Assembly: GCA_002373045.1 (NCBI GenBank) | Contig: DFHU01000049.1 | Coordinates: forward strand, 1 to 34,606 | Source: Pseudoselenomonas ruminantium | GTDB lineage: Bacteria; Bacillota; Negativicutes; Selenomonadales; Selenomonadaceae | Direction of reading: 5' to 3' | DNA: 34,606 bases | Part shown: in pieces, positions 17,094-24,575 of the stretch | Numbering within the stretch: position 1 is the first letter of the stretch | How the letters are laid out: every line of letters begins with the position of its first letter | Made by a program: the position numbers and the translations under genes | Notes under the pieces: generated by a model | The model's input: only the letters and a program-made list of their open reading frames with translations | Told to the model about the DNA's origin: nothing | Database searches by the model: none

Positions 17094-17843
17094 TTAGAAG
17101 TTTACGATTTCGCTGAAGTCCTGAGCCTTGAGCGAAGCGCCGCCTACGAGAGCACCGTCAACGTTCGGCTGCTGCATGAGGTCTTTGATCGTAGCCGGTT
17201 TTACGCTGCCGCCGTACTGGATGCGGATAGCGTCTGCTGCCGTCTGGTCGAATTTCTTGGCAACAGCTTCGCGGATAGCTTTGCAGACTTCTTCAGCCTG
17301 GTCAAAGGTAGCCGTCTTGCCCGTGCCGATAGCCCAAATCGGTTCATAAGCAATGACGAGTTTAGCAACTTCGTCAGCCTTGAAGCCTTCGAGAGCAGCG
17401 TTAATCTGCGCAACGACATGGTCGATGTACGTGCCAGCTTCACGGATTTCAAGGCTTTCACCGCAGCAGATAATCGGCGTGATGCCGGCAGCGAAAGCAG
17501 CACGAGCGCGCTTGTTTACGCCTTCGTCCGTTTCACCGAAGTAGTCACGGCGTTCGCTGTGACCAAGCACAACATAGTCCACGCCAATTTCGTTGAGCAT
17601 ACCCGTGGAGATTTCACCCGTGAAAGCACCTTTGGCTTCCCAATGTACGTTCTGTGCGCCAACGTGGATGTTGGTGCCTTTTACTGCTTCAGCGACAGAA
17701 GAAAGAGCCGTAGCCGTCGGGCAAACCACAACGTCTACTTTGGCATCCTTAACCAGAGGAGCCAGAGCCTTAACCAGCTCAACGCCTTCCTTAATCGTGT
17801 TGTTCATCTTCCAGTTACCGGCAATAATCGGAGTTCTAGCCAT
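17094..17843 (-). CDS. tpiA: Triosephosphate isomerase
   Basis: Interconverts dihydroxyacetone phosphate and glyceraldehyde-3-phosphate in the cytoplasm. It has 249 residues, a standard TIM barrel. Catalytic residues are visible: Lys12 (GNWKMN), His95 (VLGHSERR) and Glu167 (AYEPIWAIGTGKTA), with the phosphate-binding QYGGSVKP and GALVGGASL near the C-terminus. It starts at ATG 17843, nine bases after AGGAGG. It lies between pgk and gpmI; a cluster of hairpins occupies the 175 bases between pgk and tpiA. Confidence 0.98.
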   Translation of the reverse strand: MARTPIIAGNWKMNNTIKEGVELVKALAPLVKDAKVDVVVCPTATALSSVAEAVKGTNIHVGAQNVHWEAKGAFTGEISTGMLNEIGVDYVVLGHSERRDYFGETDEGVNKRARAAFAAGITPIICCGESLEIREAGTYIDHVVAQINAALEGFKADEVAKLVIAYEPIWAIGTGKTATFDQAEEVCKAIREAVAKKFDQTAADAIRIQYGGSVKPATIKDLMQQPNVDGALVGGASLKAQDFSEIVNF

Positions 17844-17910
17844 TATTTATAGCCTCCTGTTTTTTTATATTTTTTCTTTTATCACGAAAAGATAACGCGT
17901 ACCCGTTGCC

Positions 17911-18012
17911 CAGCGCCCAAGGAAGGGCGCAGGCGGACGTAAATCCCGTGATGGGATTTCAGTCCGCGTTTTCTTTTGGTGACTTTTCTTTGCGCCAAAG
18001 AAAAGTCACACC
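17911..18012. repeat. Three consecutive hairpins between pgk and tpiA
   Basis: Hairpin a: GCGCCC/GGGCGC (17913-17930). Hairpin b: GCGGAC plus AAATCCC pairing with GGGATTT plus GTCCGC (17933-17967). Hairpin c: a perfect 14-base stem GTGACTTTTCTTTG/CAAAGAAAAGTCAC (17979-18009, loop CGC). They lie within the glycolytic operon with no T-run after hairpin c, so mRNA processing or stability is more likely than termination. They may also be a dispersed palindromic repeat. Confidence 0.6.
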
Positions 18013-18018
18013 ACGCAC

Positions 18019-19212
18019 TTACTTATCTGCGATTGCAGCTACGCCCGGCATTTCTTTGCCTTCGAGGAATTCCAGCGTTGCACCGCCACCGGTGGAAACG
18101 TGGGAAATCTTGTCGGTGAGGCCAGTCTTCTTGAGGGCTGCAACGGAGTCGCCGCCGCCAACGATGGAGATAGCGCCTTCTTCCGTAGCCTTAGCCACAG
18201 CTTCAGCCACAGCCAGGGTGCCTTTAGCGAAAGCGTCGAATTCGAATACGCCCATAGGACCGTTCCAAACAACCGTCTTAGCGCCTTTGAGGGCTTCCAC
18301 ATATTTTGCGGAAGTCTTTTCGCCGGAGTCGAGTGCCTGCCAGCCATCGGGAACTTTGTCCACGTCTACCATCTGGGTGTTGGCATCAGCAGCGAATTTG
18401 TCGGCGATAACGAGGTCAACCGGCAGGATTACTTCTACGCCCTTTTCTTCGGCTTTCTTCAGGAGTTCACGAGCCAGGTCGTACTTGTCCGGTTCGCAGA
18501 GGCTTGCACCGATGGGCAGGCCCTTGGCTGCATCGAAGGTATGAGCCATGCCGCCGCCGATGATGATTTTGTCGACTTTTTCAATCATGTTGCTGATTAC
18601 GCCGATTTTATCGGAAACCTTGGCACCGCCGATGATGGCCACGAACGGATGCTGCGGAGCTTCGAGGGTCTTGCCGATGTAGTTGATTTCTTTTTCCATC
18701 AGGAAACCGGCAACCACTTCCGTGTACTGTGCAATACCAGCGTTGGAAGCATGACCGCGGTGGGATACACCGAAAGCATCGTCAACAGCAACGTCAGCAA
18801 GAGAAGCCAGCTGTTTGGCAAATTCGGGGTCATTTTTCTTTTCGGCTTTGTGATAACGGAGGTTTTCGAGCAGCAGAACTTCGCCGGGCTTGAGGTCAGC
18901 AGCAGCTTTTTCGGCTTCGGGGCCTACGCAGTCAGCAGCCCATTTTACATCCTTGCCGAGAAGTTCGGAGAGATGCTTTACGAGGTGCTTCGTGGAGAAC
19001 TGCGGCTCACGAGCCTCGGTCGGACGGCCGATATGGCAAGCCAGGATAACAGCTGCGCCGTTATCGAGCAGGTAGTTGATGGTCGGCAGCGTGCGAACCA
19101 TACGGGTGTCGTTGGTGATGTTCTGATGTTCATCGAACGGAACGTTGTAGTCAACGCGGACAAATACTTTTTTGCCCTTGACGTCAATATCTTTCAGGGT
19201 TTTCTTATCCAT
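18019..19212 (-). CDS. pgk: Phosphoglycerate kinase
   Basis: Transfers the acyl phosphate of 1,3-bisphosphoglycerate to ADP in glycolysis. It has 397 residues from ATG 19212, which lies eight bases after GGAGG. The in-frame TTG at 19227 overlaps that ribosome site and is rejected. Signatures: VFVRVDYNVPFD near the start, CHIGRPTE, LLLENLRYHKAEKK, AIIGGAKVSDKI, and the nucleotide-binding VVWNGPMGVFEFDAFAKGT and VGGGDSVAAL near the end. It is separated from gap by a GC-rich hairpin and followed by hairpins before tpiA. Confidence 0.98.
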   Translation of the reverse strand: MDKKTLKDIDVKGKKVFVRVDYNVPFDEHQNITNDTRMVRTLPTINYLLDNGAAVILACHIGRPTEAREPQFSTKHLVKHLSELLGKDVKWAADCVGPEAEKAAADLKPGEVLLLENLRYHKAEKKNDPEFAKQLASLADVAVDDAFGVSHRGHASNAGIAQYTEVVAGFLMEKEINYIGKTLEAPQHPFVAIIGGAKVSDKIGVISNMIEKVDKIIIGGGMAHTFDAAKGLPIGASLCEPDKYDLARELLKKAEEKGVEVILPVDLVIADKFAADANTQMVDVDKVPDGWQALDSGEKTSAKYVEALKGAKTVVWNGPMGVFEFDAFAKGTLAVAEAVAKATEEGAISIVGGGDSVAALKKTGLTDKISHVSTGGGATLEFLEGKEMPGVAAIADK

Positions 19213-19236
19213 TATGTAAACCTCCAAAAATAATAA

Positions 19237-19275
19237 ATTGAGGCCCGGCCCAAGTTTGCCAGGCCGGACCTCAAT
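19237..19275 (-). terminator. Hairpin between gap and pgk, possible attenuator
   Basis: Minus strand ATTGAGGTCCGGCC (19275-19262) pairs with GGCCGGGCCTCAAT (19250-19237) and is followed by TTATTATTTTT. The T-rich tail directly precedes the pgk ribosome site. It could end part of the gap transcript and so set a higher gap than pgk level; this is inferred from position. Confidence 0.65.
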
Positions 19276-19316
19276 AGATCTTCGTTTTATGAAGCTTTTA
19301 CGCTACAATCAAATCA

Positions 19317-20327
19317 TTAGCCGAGTTCAGCGAAGTATTTGATCGTGCGAACCATCTGGCTCGTGTAGCTGTTTTCGTTGTCGTACCAGGATACAACCTG
19401 TACCTGCGTGCCGCCTTCAACGGGGTTAACCATCGTCTGCGTAGCATCGAACAGGGAACCGAAACGCATGCCAACGATATCGCTGGATACGATTTCTTCC
19501 GTGTTGTAACCGAAGGATTCCGTAGCTTCCTTCTTCATCTGTTCGTTAATCTGTTCAACCGTTACGTTGCCCTTAACAACAGCGTTGAGGATCGTCGTGG
19601 AACCAGTCGGGGTCGGAACGCGCTGTGCAGCACCGATCAGTTTGCCCTTCAGTTCAGGAATTACGAGGCCGATAGCTTTAGCAGCACCCGTGGAGTTCGG
19701 AACGATGTTGCAAGCTGCTGCACGGCTGCGACGGAGGTCGCCTTTACGCTGCGGGCCATCCAGAGTCATCTGGTCGCCAGTGTAAGCGTGGATCGTGCAC
19801 ATGATACCGGACTGAATCGGAGCCAGGTCGTTAAGAGCCTTAGCCATCGGAGCAAGGCAGTTCGTCGTGCAGGATGCAGCGGAGATAATCTTGTCTTCCT
19901 TCGTCAGGGTCGTGTGGTTAACATTGTATACGATAGTCGGGAGGTCGTTACCAGCCGGAGCGGAGATAACAACTTTCTTAGCGCCTGCAGCCAGATGTGC
20001 AGAAGCTTTTTCTTTGGAAGTGTAGAAACCAGTGCATTCGAGAACTACGTCTACATCATGCTTGCCCCAAGGAATGTCTTTTGCATCCTTTTCAGCGTAG
20101 ATTTTGATTTCTTTGCCGTTAACGGTGATGCTGTCTTCGCCAGCCTCTACCTTGTCAGCGTACTTGTACTTACCCTGCGTGGAATCGTACTTGAGCAGGT
20201 GTGCGAGCATTTTCGGGCTCGTGAGGTCGTTGATTGCAACTACTTCATAACCCTCTGCATCGAACATCTGACGGAAAGCGAGACGGCCAATACGGCCAAA
20301 ACCATTGATAGCAACTTTTACTGCCAT
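19317..20327 (-). CDS. gap: Glyceraldehyde-3-phosphate dehydrogenase, type I
   Basis: Oxidises glyceraldehyde-3-phosphate to 1,3-bisphosphoglycerate using NAD. It has 336 residues. The Rossmann motif is INGFGRIGR, Asp34 in AINDL indicates NAD preference, the catalytic cysteine is Cys153 (SAASCTTNCLAP) and the paired histidine is His180 (TIHAYTGDQ). The C-terminal WYDNENSYTSQMV is typical. It starts at ATG 20327 with AGGGGGT about nine bases upstream. It heads the glycolytic group, behind a strong sigma-A promoter, and a hairpin follows it before pgk. Confidence 0.98.
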   Translation of the reverse strand: MAVKVAINGFGRIGRLAFRQMFDAEGYEVVAINDLTSPKMLAHLLKYDSTQGKYKYADKVEAGEDSITVNGKEIKIYAEKDAKDIPWGKHDVDVVLECTGFYTSKEKASAHLAAGAKKVVISAPAGNDLPTIVYNVNHTTLTKEDKIISAASCTTNCLAPMAKALNDLAPIQSGIMCTIHAYTGDQMTLDGPQRKGDLRRSRAAACNIVPNSTGAAKAIGLVIPELKGKLIGAAQRVPTPTGSTTILNAVVKGNVTVEQINEQMKKEATESFGYNTEEIVSSDIVGMRFGSLFDATQTMVNPVEGGTQVQVVSWYDNENSYTSQMVRTIKYFAELG

Positions 20328-20377
20328 TTGAAAAATACCCCCTAAATTTTTTAGAAGTTTCAGTTCTTACGTTGTCT

Positions 20378-20407
20378 ATAATACAATAACTCCCCCTCAA
20401 TTGTCAA
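20378..20407 (-). promoter_or_regulatory. Strong sigma-A promoter of the gap cluster
   Basis: Minus strand TTGACA (20402-20407), 18 bases, TATTAT (20378-20383), about 50 bases before gap. The 11-base word CCCTCAATTGT overlaps its -35 side (20394-20404) and recurs at 20532-20542, suggesting a regulator site. Confidence 0.8.
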
Positions 20408-20550
20408 TCTTTTTATCATAAATTACAGCAATTATTCAATGAATCGCAGAGATTTTTTTCAAAAAATTCATACCTAAACTTTCGTATGCATTATATTCGG
20501 ACAAAATCGCGATAAATACTGAAAAACAATACCCTCAATTGTATACAAAC

Positions 20551-20584
20551 AAGCGGTGACAAGGTTACAGCCTTGTCACCGCTT
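20551..20584 (-). terminator. Perfect 14-bp hairpin, probable terminator of the scf operon
   Basis: AAGCGGTGACAAGG (20551-20564) pairs perfectly with CCTTGTCACCGCTT (20571-20584) around a six-base loop. On the minus strand TTGTTTGTATAC follows, a weak U-tract. It separates scfB from the gap promoter. Confidence 0.65.
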
Positions 20585-20607
20585 GAAATTAGCGATAAAT
20601 ATTGTTT

Positions 20608-20659
20608 ATAACGCCGTTGTTCCAGTTTTGCCACAGGCAAAACTTCCTCTTAGCGTTTT
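20608..20659. repeat. Dispersed palindromic repeat, diverged copy
   Basis: ATAACGCCGTTGTTCC followed by TTTTGCC-ACA-GGCAAAA and a tail ending TAGCGTTTT. It resembles the two near-identical copies at 27970-28024 and 28033-28087: same order, same palindrome, a handful of differences over the first 36 bases and a looser tail. Confidence 0.65.
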
Positions 20660-20683
20660 CCTAAAGGACTAGCTTCGCTTCGC

Positions 20684-20708
20684 AACGAGGCAATTTTCTT
20701 GCCTCGTT
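20684..20708 (-). terminator. Hairpin directly after scfB
   Basis: AACGAGGCAA (20684-20693) pairs perfectly with TTGCCTCGTT (20699-20708), loop TTTTC, starting seven bases past the scfB stop. No T-run follows on the minus strand. It may be a 3'-end stabiliser, with the hairpin at 20551-20584 ending the transcript. Confidence 0.5.
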
Positions 20709-20714
20709 ATGCTT

Positions 20715-22115
20715 TTACGCCAGTTCTTCTGTTTTTTCGAGTTTTTCCAGTTCGAGCATGGCTTGCACGTAGATGGCGCACTCCAAACGCTTCTTCTGGA
20801 TTTCGCAGCCAACTTCGTAGGGCTTTCTTATATCGCCATGGAACAGGTCGGCATTGGCATGGCAGCCGCCGGAGCAGAAGAAACGGGACCAGCAGTCGCG
20901 GCATTTTTCCTTATTCAGCACATGGCTTTCGCGGAAGTACGCGGGCAGTTCGGTATTGGTCACACCTTCGTCCAGCGAGCCTAAGCGGTAGCCCTCGCGC
21001 CCCACAAACTGATGGCAGGGATAGAGGTCGCCGTTTTCGGCCACGGCAAAGTATTCGTGACCGGCACCGCAGCCGGAGAGGCGCTTAGCCACGCAGGGGC
21101 CGTTGGATAAATCCATGTTGAAATGGAAGAAGAAAAAGCCTCTGCCTTCGCGGTGGCGCTGCATATAAGCGTCGGTGAGCTTATCGTATTCTTCGCGGAT
21201 GCGGGGCAGATCTTCCTCGGTAAAGCCCAGAGGGCTGTCCTTCAAGACCACCGGTTCCATCGAGAGGATGTCAAAGCCTTCATCATTCATGGACAGAACG
21301 TCCTTCGTGAAGTCCATATTGTTCTTCGTGTAGGTGCCGCGCAGGTAAGTGTAGACACCGCGGTAATCCCACTCACCGCCCTTGCGGGAGTCGAGGCATT
21401 TATGGAAGTTCCTGAGGGCGCGGTCATAGGAACCATTGCCGCCCACGTCCGGGCGCATGGCATCGTGGACTTCCTTGCGCCCATCGAGCGAGAGCACGAG
21501 GGAGAAGTTGTTGTCGTTGAGCCATTTGATGTTTTCATCATTCAAGAGCAGACCGTTGGTCGTAAGGGTCAGCTTGAATTTCTTGCCGGTTTCCTGCTCA
21601 CGCTTGCGGGCGTATTCGGTCACGGCTTTGACCGTCTTCATGTTGATGAGGGGTTCGCCGCCGAAGAAGTCCATTTCGAGGTGCTTTCTGGGGCCGCTGC
21701 TCTTAATTAAGAAATCAACGGCTTTCCTGCCGGTTTCCGGGCTCATGATGGCGCGTTCCTGACCGTAGCTGCCGCCATCGCCGAAGCAGTATTTGCAGCG
21801 CAGGTTGCAGTCCTGGGCAATCATCAGGCACAGGGATTTGACGAGGCCCTTCTGCTTGAAGGTCGGCGGTACGTCAATATCCGGGGCAAAAAGCTCGCCC
21901 TCGTCCATCAGCGCATGCAGTTCGTTGAGCGCTTCGGCTAAATCCGCCTTTTTATAGGTATTTTCCCAGACGGCAATCACTTCGGCATCATTTTCCCCCG
22001 TAAAGGTGTCCATGATGTCGTAAATCATTTTATCAATAACGTGCACAGCACCGCTGTTGATGTCGAGCAGGATATAGGTACCGTTTTGCACGAATTTATG
22101 AATTTTGGCTTTCAT
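20715..22115 (-). CDS. scfB: Thioether cross-link-forming SCIFF peptide maturase (radical SAM/SPASM)
   Basis: A 466-residue radical SAM enzyme that joins cysteine sulfur to a residue backbone in the SCIFF precursor. Residues 1-~90 look like a precursor-binding region. The radical SAM cluster motif is CNLRCKYC (C103, C107, C110) in SLCLMIAQDC, followed by FFGGEPL and TLTTNGLLL. The SPASM region with auxiliary cluster cysteines spans roughly residues 343-450 (GPCVAKRLSGCGAG; GDLYPCHQFVG; CRDCWSRFFCSGGCHANA). It starts at ATG 22115 with TAGGAG upstream. The SCIFF gene lies 69 bases upstream, which confirms the assignment. The mature peptide's function is unknown. Confidence 0.96.
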   Translation of the reverse strand: MKAKIHKFVQNGTYILLDINSGAVHVIDKMIYDIMDTFTGENDAEVIAVWENTYKKADLAEALNELHALMDEGELFAPDIDVPPTFKQKGLVKSLCLMIAQDCNLRCKYCFGDGGSYGQERAIMSPETGRKAVDFLIKSSGPRKHLEMDFFGGEPLINMKTVKAVTEYARKREQETGKKFKLTLTTNGLLLNDENIKWLNDNNFSLVLSLDGRKEVHDAMRPDVGGNGSYDRALRNFHKCLDSRKGGEWDYRGVYTYLRGTYTKNNMDFTKDVLSMNDEGFDILSMEPVVLKDSPLGFTEEDLPRIREEYDKLTDAYMQRHREGRGFFFFHFNMDLSNGPCVAKRLSGCGAGHEYFAVAENGDLYPCHQFVGREGYRLGSLDEGVTNTELPAYFRESHVLNKEKCRDCWSRFFCSGGCHANADLFHGDIRKPYEVGCEIQKKRLECAIYVQAMLELEKLEKTEELA

Positions 22116-22138
22116 TGTAACTCCTAACTTTCCTAAAA

Positions 22139-22166
22139 GTAAAAAGCCCTCCCCAAGGGGAAGGCC
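22139..22166 (-). terminator. Attenuator hairpin between scfA and scfB
   Basis: On the minus strand a GC-rich stem, GCCTTCCCC (22165-22157) against GGGGAGGGC (22154-22146) with one mismatch, is followed by TTTTTAC. Placed between peptide and maturase genes, it would give much peptide mRNA and less maturase mRNA. Confidence 0.7.
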
Positions 22167-22184
22167 CGTAATAAAGCAAAGTGC

Positions 22185-22322
22185 TTACTTTTCGCAAACC
22201 TGATTGCCTACCGTGCAGGAAGTCTTGCACGCGGACTGGCAGGATGCCTGGCATTCGCCGCAGCCACCAGTTTTCAGGGTCTTCTGCATGGATGGTTTGT
22301 TGACCGTCTTGATGTGTTTCAT
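22185..22322 (-). CDS. scfA: SCIFF peptide precursor (six cysteines in forty-five residues)
   Basis: A 45-residue peptide beginning MKHIKTVNKPSMQKTLK, a conserved leader, then GGCGECQASCQSAC and KTSCTVGNQVCEK. It has exactly six cysteines. This is the ribosomally made substrate of ScfB, which installs a thioether bridge. It is too short for common gene-length cut-offs and easily missed. Two adjacent ATGs (22325 and 22322) could start it. The second gives the canonical 45 residues and sits eight bases after AGGAGG; the first would add one Met. A promoter at 22361-22389 and an attenuator before scfB flank it. Confidence 0.95.
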   Translation of the reverse strand: MKHIKTVNKPSMQKTLKTGGCGECQASCQSACKTSCTVGNQVCEK

Positions 22323-22338
22323 CATTTAGCCCTCCTAT

Positions 22339-22397
22339 CAAAAAATAGAATCTCCTGTGTATTATAGCACGTTAAGTGCCATAATACAAGGAGATTC
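22339..22397 (-). terminator. Terminator after the PHP phosphatase gene
   Basis: A long stem, GAATCTCCT (22397-22389, read on minus) with AGGAGATTC (22356-22348) continued inward by TGTATTAT-type and GCAC/GTGC pairs, ends in TATTTTTTGA. It begins six bases past the stop at 22403. Confidence 0.85.
22361..22389 (-). promoter_or_regulatory. Sigma-A promoter of scfAB, embedded in the upstream terminator
   Basis: Minus strand TTGTAT (22384-22389), 17 bases, TATAAT (22361-22366) preceded by TGC. Both boxes lie in the arms of the hairpin at 22348-22397. Confidence 0.75.
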
Positions 22398-22402
22398 ACG
22401 AA

Positions 22403-23182
22403 TTATTTCAAACTATTCACCATCTGCTGCTGGCTGAAGGTGACCGGCGTGAGCTTTAGGCTCTCGGCAAAGTCATAGGCCAGTCTGAGGTGTGCCCCCA
22501 CCGCCTCCGGCGTATGGGCGTCGGAACCCAAGGTCACATAGCGGCCGCCGAGTTCCCGATACCGTTGGTAGATGGGCACAAGACTATCGAGCGCCGCCTT
22601 TGCCCCGAATCTGCGCGTGTTGATTTCCATAACCACATCGCAGGCGATGGCCGTTTGCAGCACTGCGTCAATTTCATCGGCAAATTCGGCATAATGGATG
22701 TCAGCATCATCATAGGGTGCATAGCGGCAGATATAGTCGATATGCCCCAAGGCATGGGCAAAGCTGTGTGCCTTGATGTTCTCGGCCATCTGCACGAAAT
22801 AGCGATGATAGGCCTCCTGCTTGTCCTTCCCTTCATAATAGTCGGGATAATAGATATCCAAATCATCCACCATATGCTGGGAACACAGGATGAAATCAAA
22901 GGGCACCTGCCGGGAAAAATCCTCGCTGAATTCGCGGGTGCTCTCCCGCATGCCGATTTCCACGCCCAAATGCAGGTTGTCACCCTGCAGCTGGCTGTAT
23001 TTCTGCCAGTAAGCCTGTGGGTCAAAGGCAAAGACCTTACCTTCCTTGCTGGTATAATCCGCATCCAAATGCTCCGTAAAGACCAGGCCTATGCCCTGTC
23101 TTGCGGCAGCTGCCAGAGCCTCTGCCGCCTGCATCTCGGAATCGGCGGAAAACGCCGTATGGATATGGCTGTCAACAATCAT
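22403..23182 (-). CDS. PHP-domain phosphatase, histidinol-phosphatase (HisK/HisJ) type
   Basis: A 259-residue PHP-fold metal hydrolase. Metal-binding motifs are DSHIHTAFSADS (residues 4-15), FTEHLD, LGVEIGM, GHIDYI and GSDAHTPEAVG, the set seen in histidinol-phosphate phosphatases. No other his genes are present, so the substrate could be another small phosphate ester. It starts at ATG 23182. The upstream gene stops nine bases before it, with only a weak ribosome site between, suggesting translational coupling. It is last in its operon, followed by a strong terminator. Confidence 0.88.
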   Translation of the reverse strand: MIVDSHIHTAFSADSEMQAAEALAAAARQGIGLVFTEHLDADYTSKEGKVFAFDPQAYWQKYSQLQGDNLHLGVEIGMRESTREFSEDFSRQVPFDFILCSQHMVDDLDIYYPDYYEGKDKQEAYHRYFVQMAENIKAHSFAHALGHIDYICRYAPYDDADIHYAEFADEIDAVLQTAIACDVVMEINTRRFGAKAALDSLVPIYQRYRELGGRYVTLGSDAHTPEAVGAHLRLAYDFAESLKLTPVTFSQQQMVNSLK

Positions 23183-23191
23183 TTCTCATGC

Positions 23192-23629
23192 TCATTTCTT
23201 TTTCTCGTCTTTTTTCTCTTCGGTCTGCTTCACCGGCGAAAGGGCGAAGTTCTGGAGATTGCCCTTTTTATCGAACAGGAATACGCAGCGCACCACCGGT
23301 TCTTTTTCAAAGGACAGCAGGTACATCATCTGGTCAGCCTGGTCAAAGCGGGTCCAGCCCACAAAACGGCCGCCCTTATACTTGCCCAGATTTTTGTCCA
23401 TATCCTGATGGAGGGCCGTTGCCTTCTTCGCATCGATTTCCTTCCGTGCTTCAGCGCTCATCAGTTTGAGCGAAGCGGCAGGGTCATTCTTCACCAGCAT
23501 GGTATCCACCCAGGCTGCTGCCTTTTCCTGCTGCGTAGACATCATTTCAGCATCCGGCGTAGCGGCCATCGCTGCTGCCGAAACACTTAACAGGGCACCA
23601 AAAACCAAAGCTGCAATCTTCTTTTTCAT
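23192..23629 (-). CDS. Small exported protein of unknown function
   Basis: A 145-residue protein with a clear Sec signal peptide (MKKKIAALVFGALLSVSAAA, cleavage after AMA-A). The mature part is about 120 residues with KLMSAEARKEI and a beta-rich GRFVGWTRFDQADQMMYLL segment, and a lysine/glutamate tail (KQTEEKKDEKKK). It may be a periplasmic DUF3887-like or NTF2-like domain, which I cannot confirm. It starts at ATG 23629, six bases after GAGGTG. It lies 21 bases after the membrane-protein gene and nine bases before the PHP gene, so the three form an operon. Confidence 0.8.
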   Translation of the reverse strand: MKKKIAALVFGALLSVSAAAMAATPDAEMMSTQQEKAAAWVDTMLVKNDPAASLKLMSAEARKEIDAKKATALHQDMDKNLGKYKGGRFVGWTRFDQADQMMYLLSFEKEPVVRCVFLFDKKGNLQNFALSPVKQTEEKKDEKKK

Positions 23630-23650
23630 CTAAATCACCTCATAAAAATT

Positions 23651-24460
23651 CTACATGGACACATCGGTCACGATGCCGTCCTTTGTGTAAACATAAATAC
23701 TCTTGCCGTTATGGTTGAAGACATACTGCTTCAAGGTCTGCCCTCCTTCGCTCGTTTCACTTACGCGGGCAGGCTTGCCAAAAGCGGCTGTTATGTTATC
23801 TTCGCCATCACCGGGCCGAATTCCTCCATATTTTCCCTGAGAAAGATTTTCCGCATGTTTTTGCGCATTTTCCTTGTCCAGTTTCACCTCTTTCTCCGCC
23901 TCGTCATTCATGGCAATGATGAGCCGCTGGAAAGGCACGATTTTTTCGGCCAGCTTCCCCTGGTAGCCCGCGGGCATATCCTGCACGATGGATAACAGCT
24001 TCCGGTCGGCGTGTACATCCTGATTCGTCATGCGGCCCCGGTAGCTTGCCACCTGGTCCATGGCCTCGGCATAGGCGAGCAGCATGGCGGCATCCGGGCA
24101 GGCACCGTCTAAGTTTTCCACCATTTTTTCATCGCGGAAATCCTGCAAAAGATGCACCGCTTCTTCTGTTTTTTCCCGGTCGGGATGGTTAAAGTTCAAC
24201 TGGGAAAGGATGTCCACAGCCTGCTGGTAACGCTGCGTCATATTCTCCCGCTGGTCACGTTCAAAGGTCGAGGCCGTATTGTTCTTCGTGCGGCTGTCCA
24301 TCTCCCCATAGCCCTTAAAGCCGCCGATAAAGCCCACGGACAAGGCCAACAGGATAAAAACTGCCGCCAGCCTGTAGTTGTGCAGACGGAAATAACGGAC
24401 TGCCACCAAAAGCAGCAGCACCGGGCAGACCAACAGCAGACAAAGTGCAAATAATGACAT
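23651..24460 (-). CDS. Membrane-anchored protein of unknown function
   Basis: A 269-residue protein with two N-terminal membrane segments (residues 3-22, ALCLLLVCPVLLLLVAV; and 31-49, LAAVFILLALSVGFIGG) and a large soluble part. The soluble part has a helical, charged middle and a C-terminal module (GDGEDNITAAFGKPARVSE; KQYVFNHNGKSIYVYTKDG) like small SmpA/OmlA-type or DUF beta folds. I do not recognise the whole protein. It starts at ATG 24460 with AGGGGGA about five bases upstream; ATG 24490 in frame has no ribosome site. Confidence 0.75.
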   Translation of the reverse strand: MSLFALCLLLVCPVLLLLVAVRYFRLHNYRLAAVFILLALSVGFIGGFKGYGEMDSRTKNNTASTFERDQRENMTQRYQQAVDILSQLNFNHPDREKTEEAVHLLQDFRDEKMVENLDGACPDAAMLLAYAEAMDQVASYRGRMTNQDVHADRKLLSIVQDMPAGYQGKLAEKIVPFQRLIIAMNDEAEKEVKLDKENAQKHAENLSQGKYGGIRPGDGEDNITAAFGKPARVSETSEGGQTLKQYVFNHNGKSIYVYTKDGIVTDVSM

Positions 24461-24508
24461 GTAATTCCCCCTGTGTAATCGTTTTACCAATCGTTTTTCC
24501 TGATTTTG

Positions 24509-24565
24509 ATTATAACATAGCTAACCCCAAGGGAAAACGGGGCTAAAGTCCCTATCCCTTGGGGA
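24509..24565 (-). promoter_or_regulatory. Hairpin plus -10 box before the membrane-protein gene
   Basis: CCCCAAGGG/CCCTTGGGG (24526-24565) forms a hairpin after the zinc-ribbon gene. It is followed on the minus strand by TATAAT (24509-24514), a perfect -10 box with only a weak -35 (TTTTCC, 24532-24537). This suggests a new transcript starts here. Confidence 0.45.
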
Positions 24566-24575
24566 TGGCGGTCAT

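Noticed and set aside
15673..17097. 474-codon open frame on the plus strand
   Set aside because: Antisense shadow of gpmI, whose catalytic motifs are intact on the minus strand.
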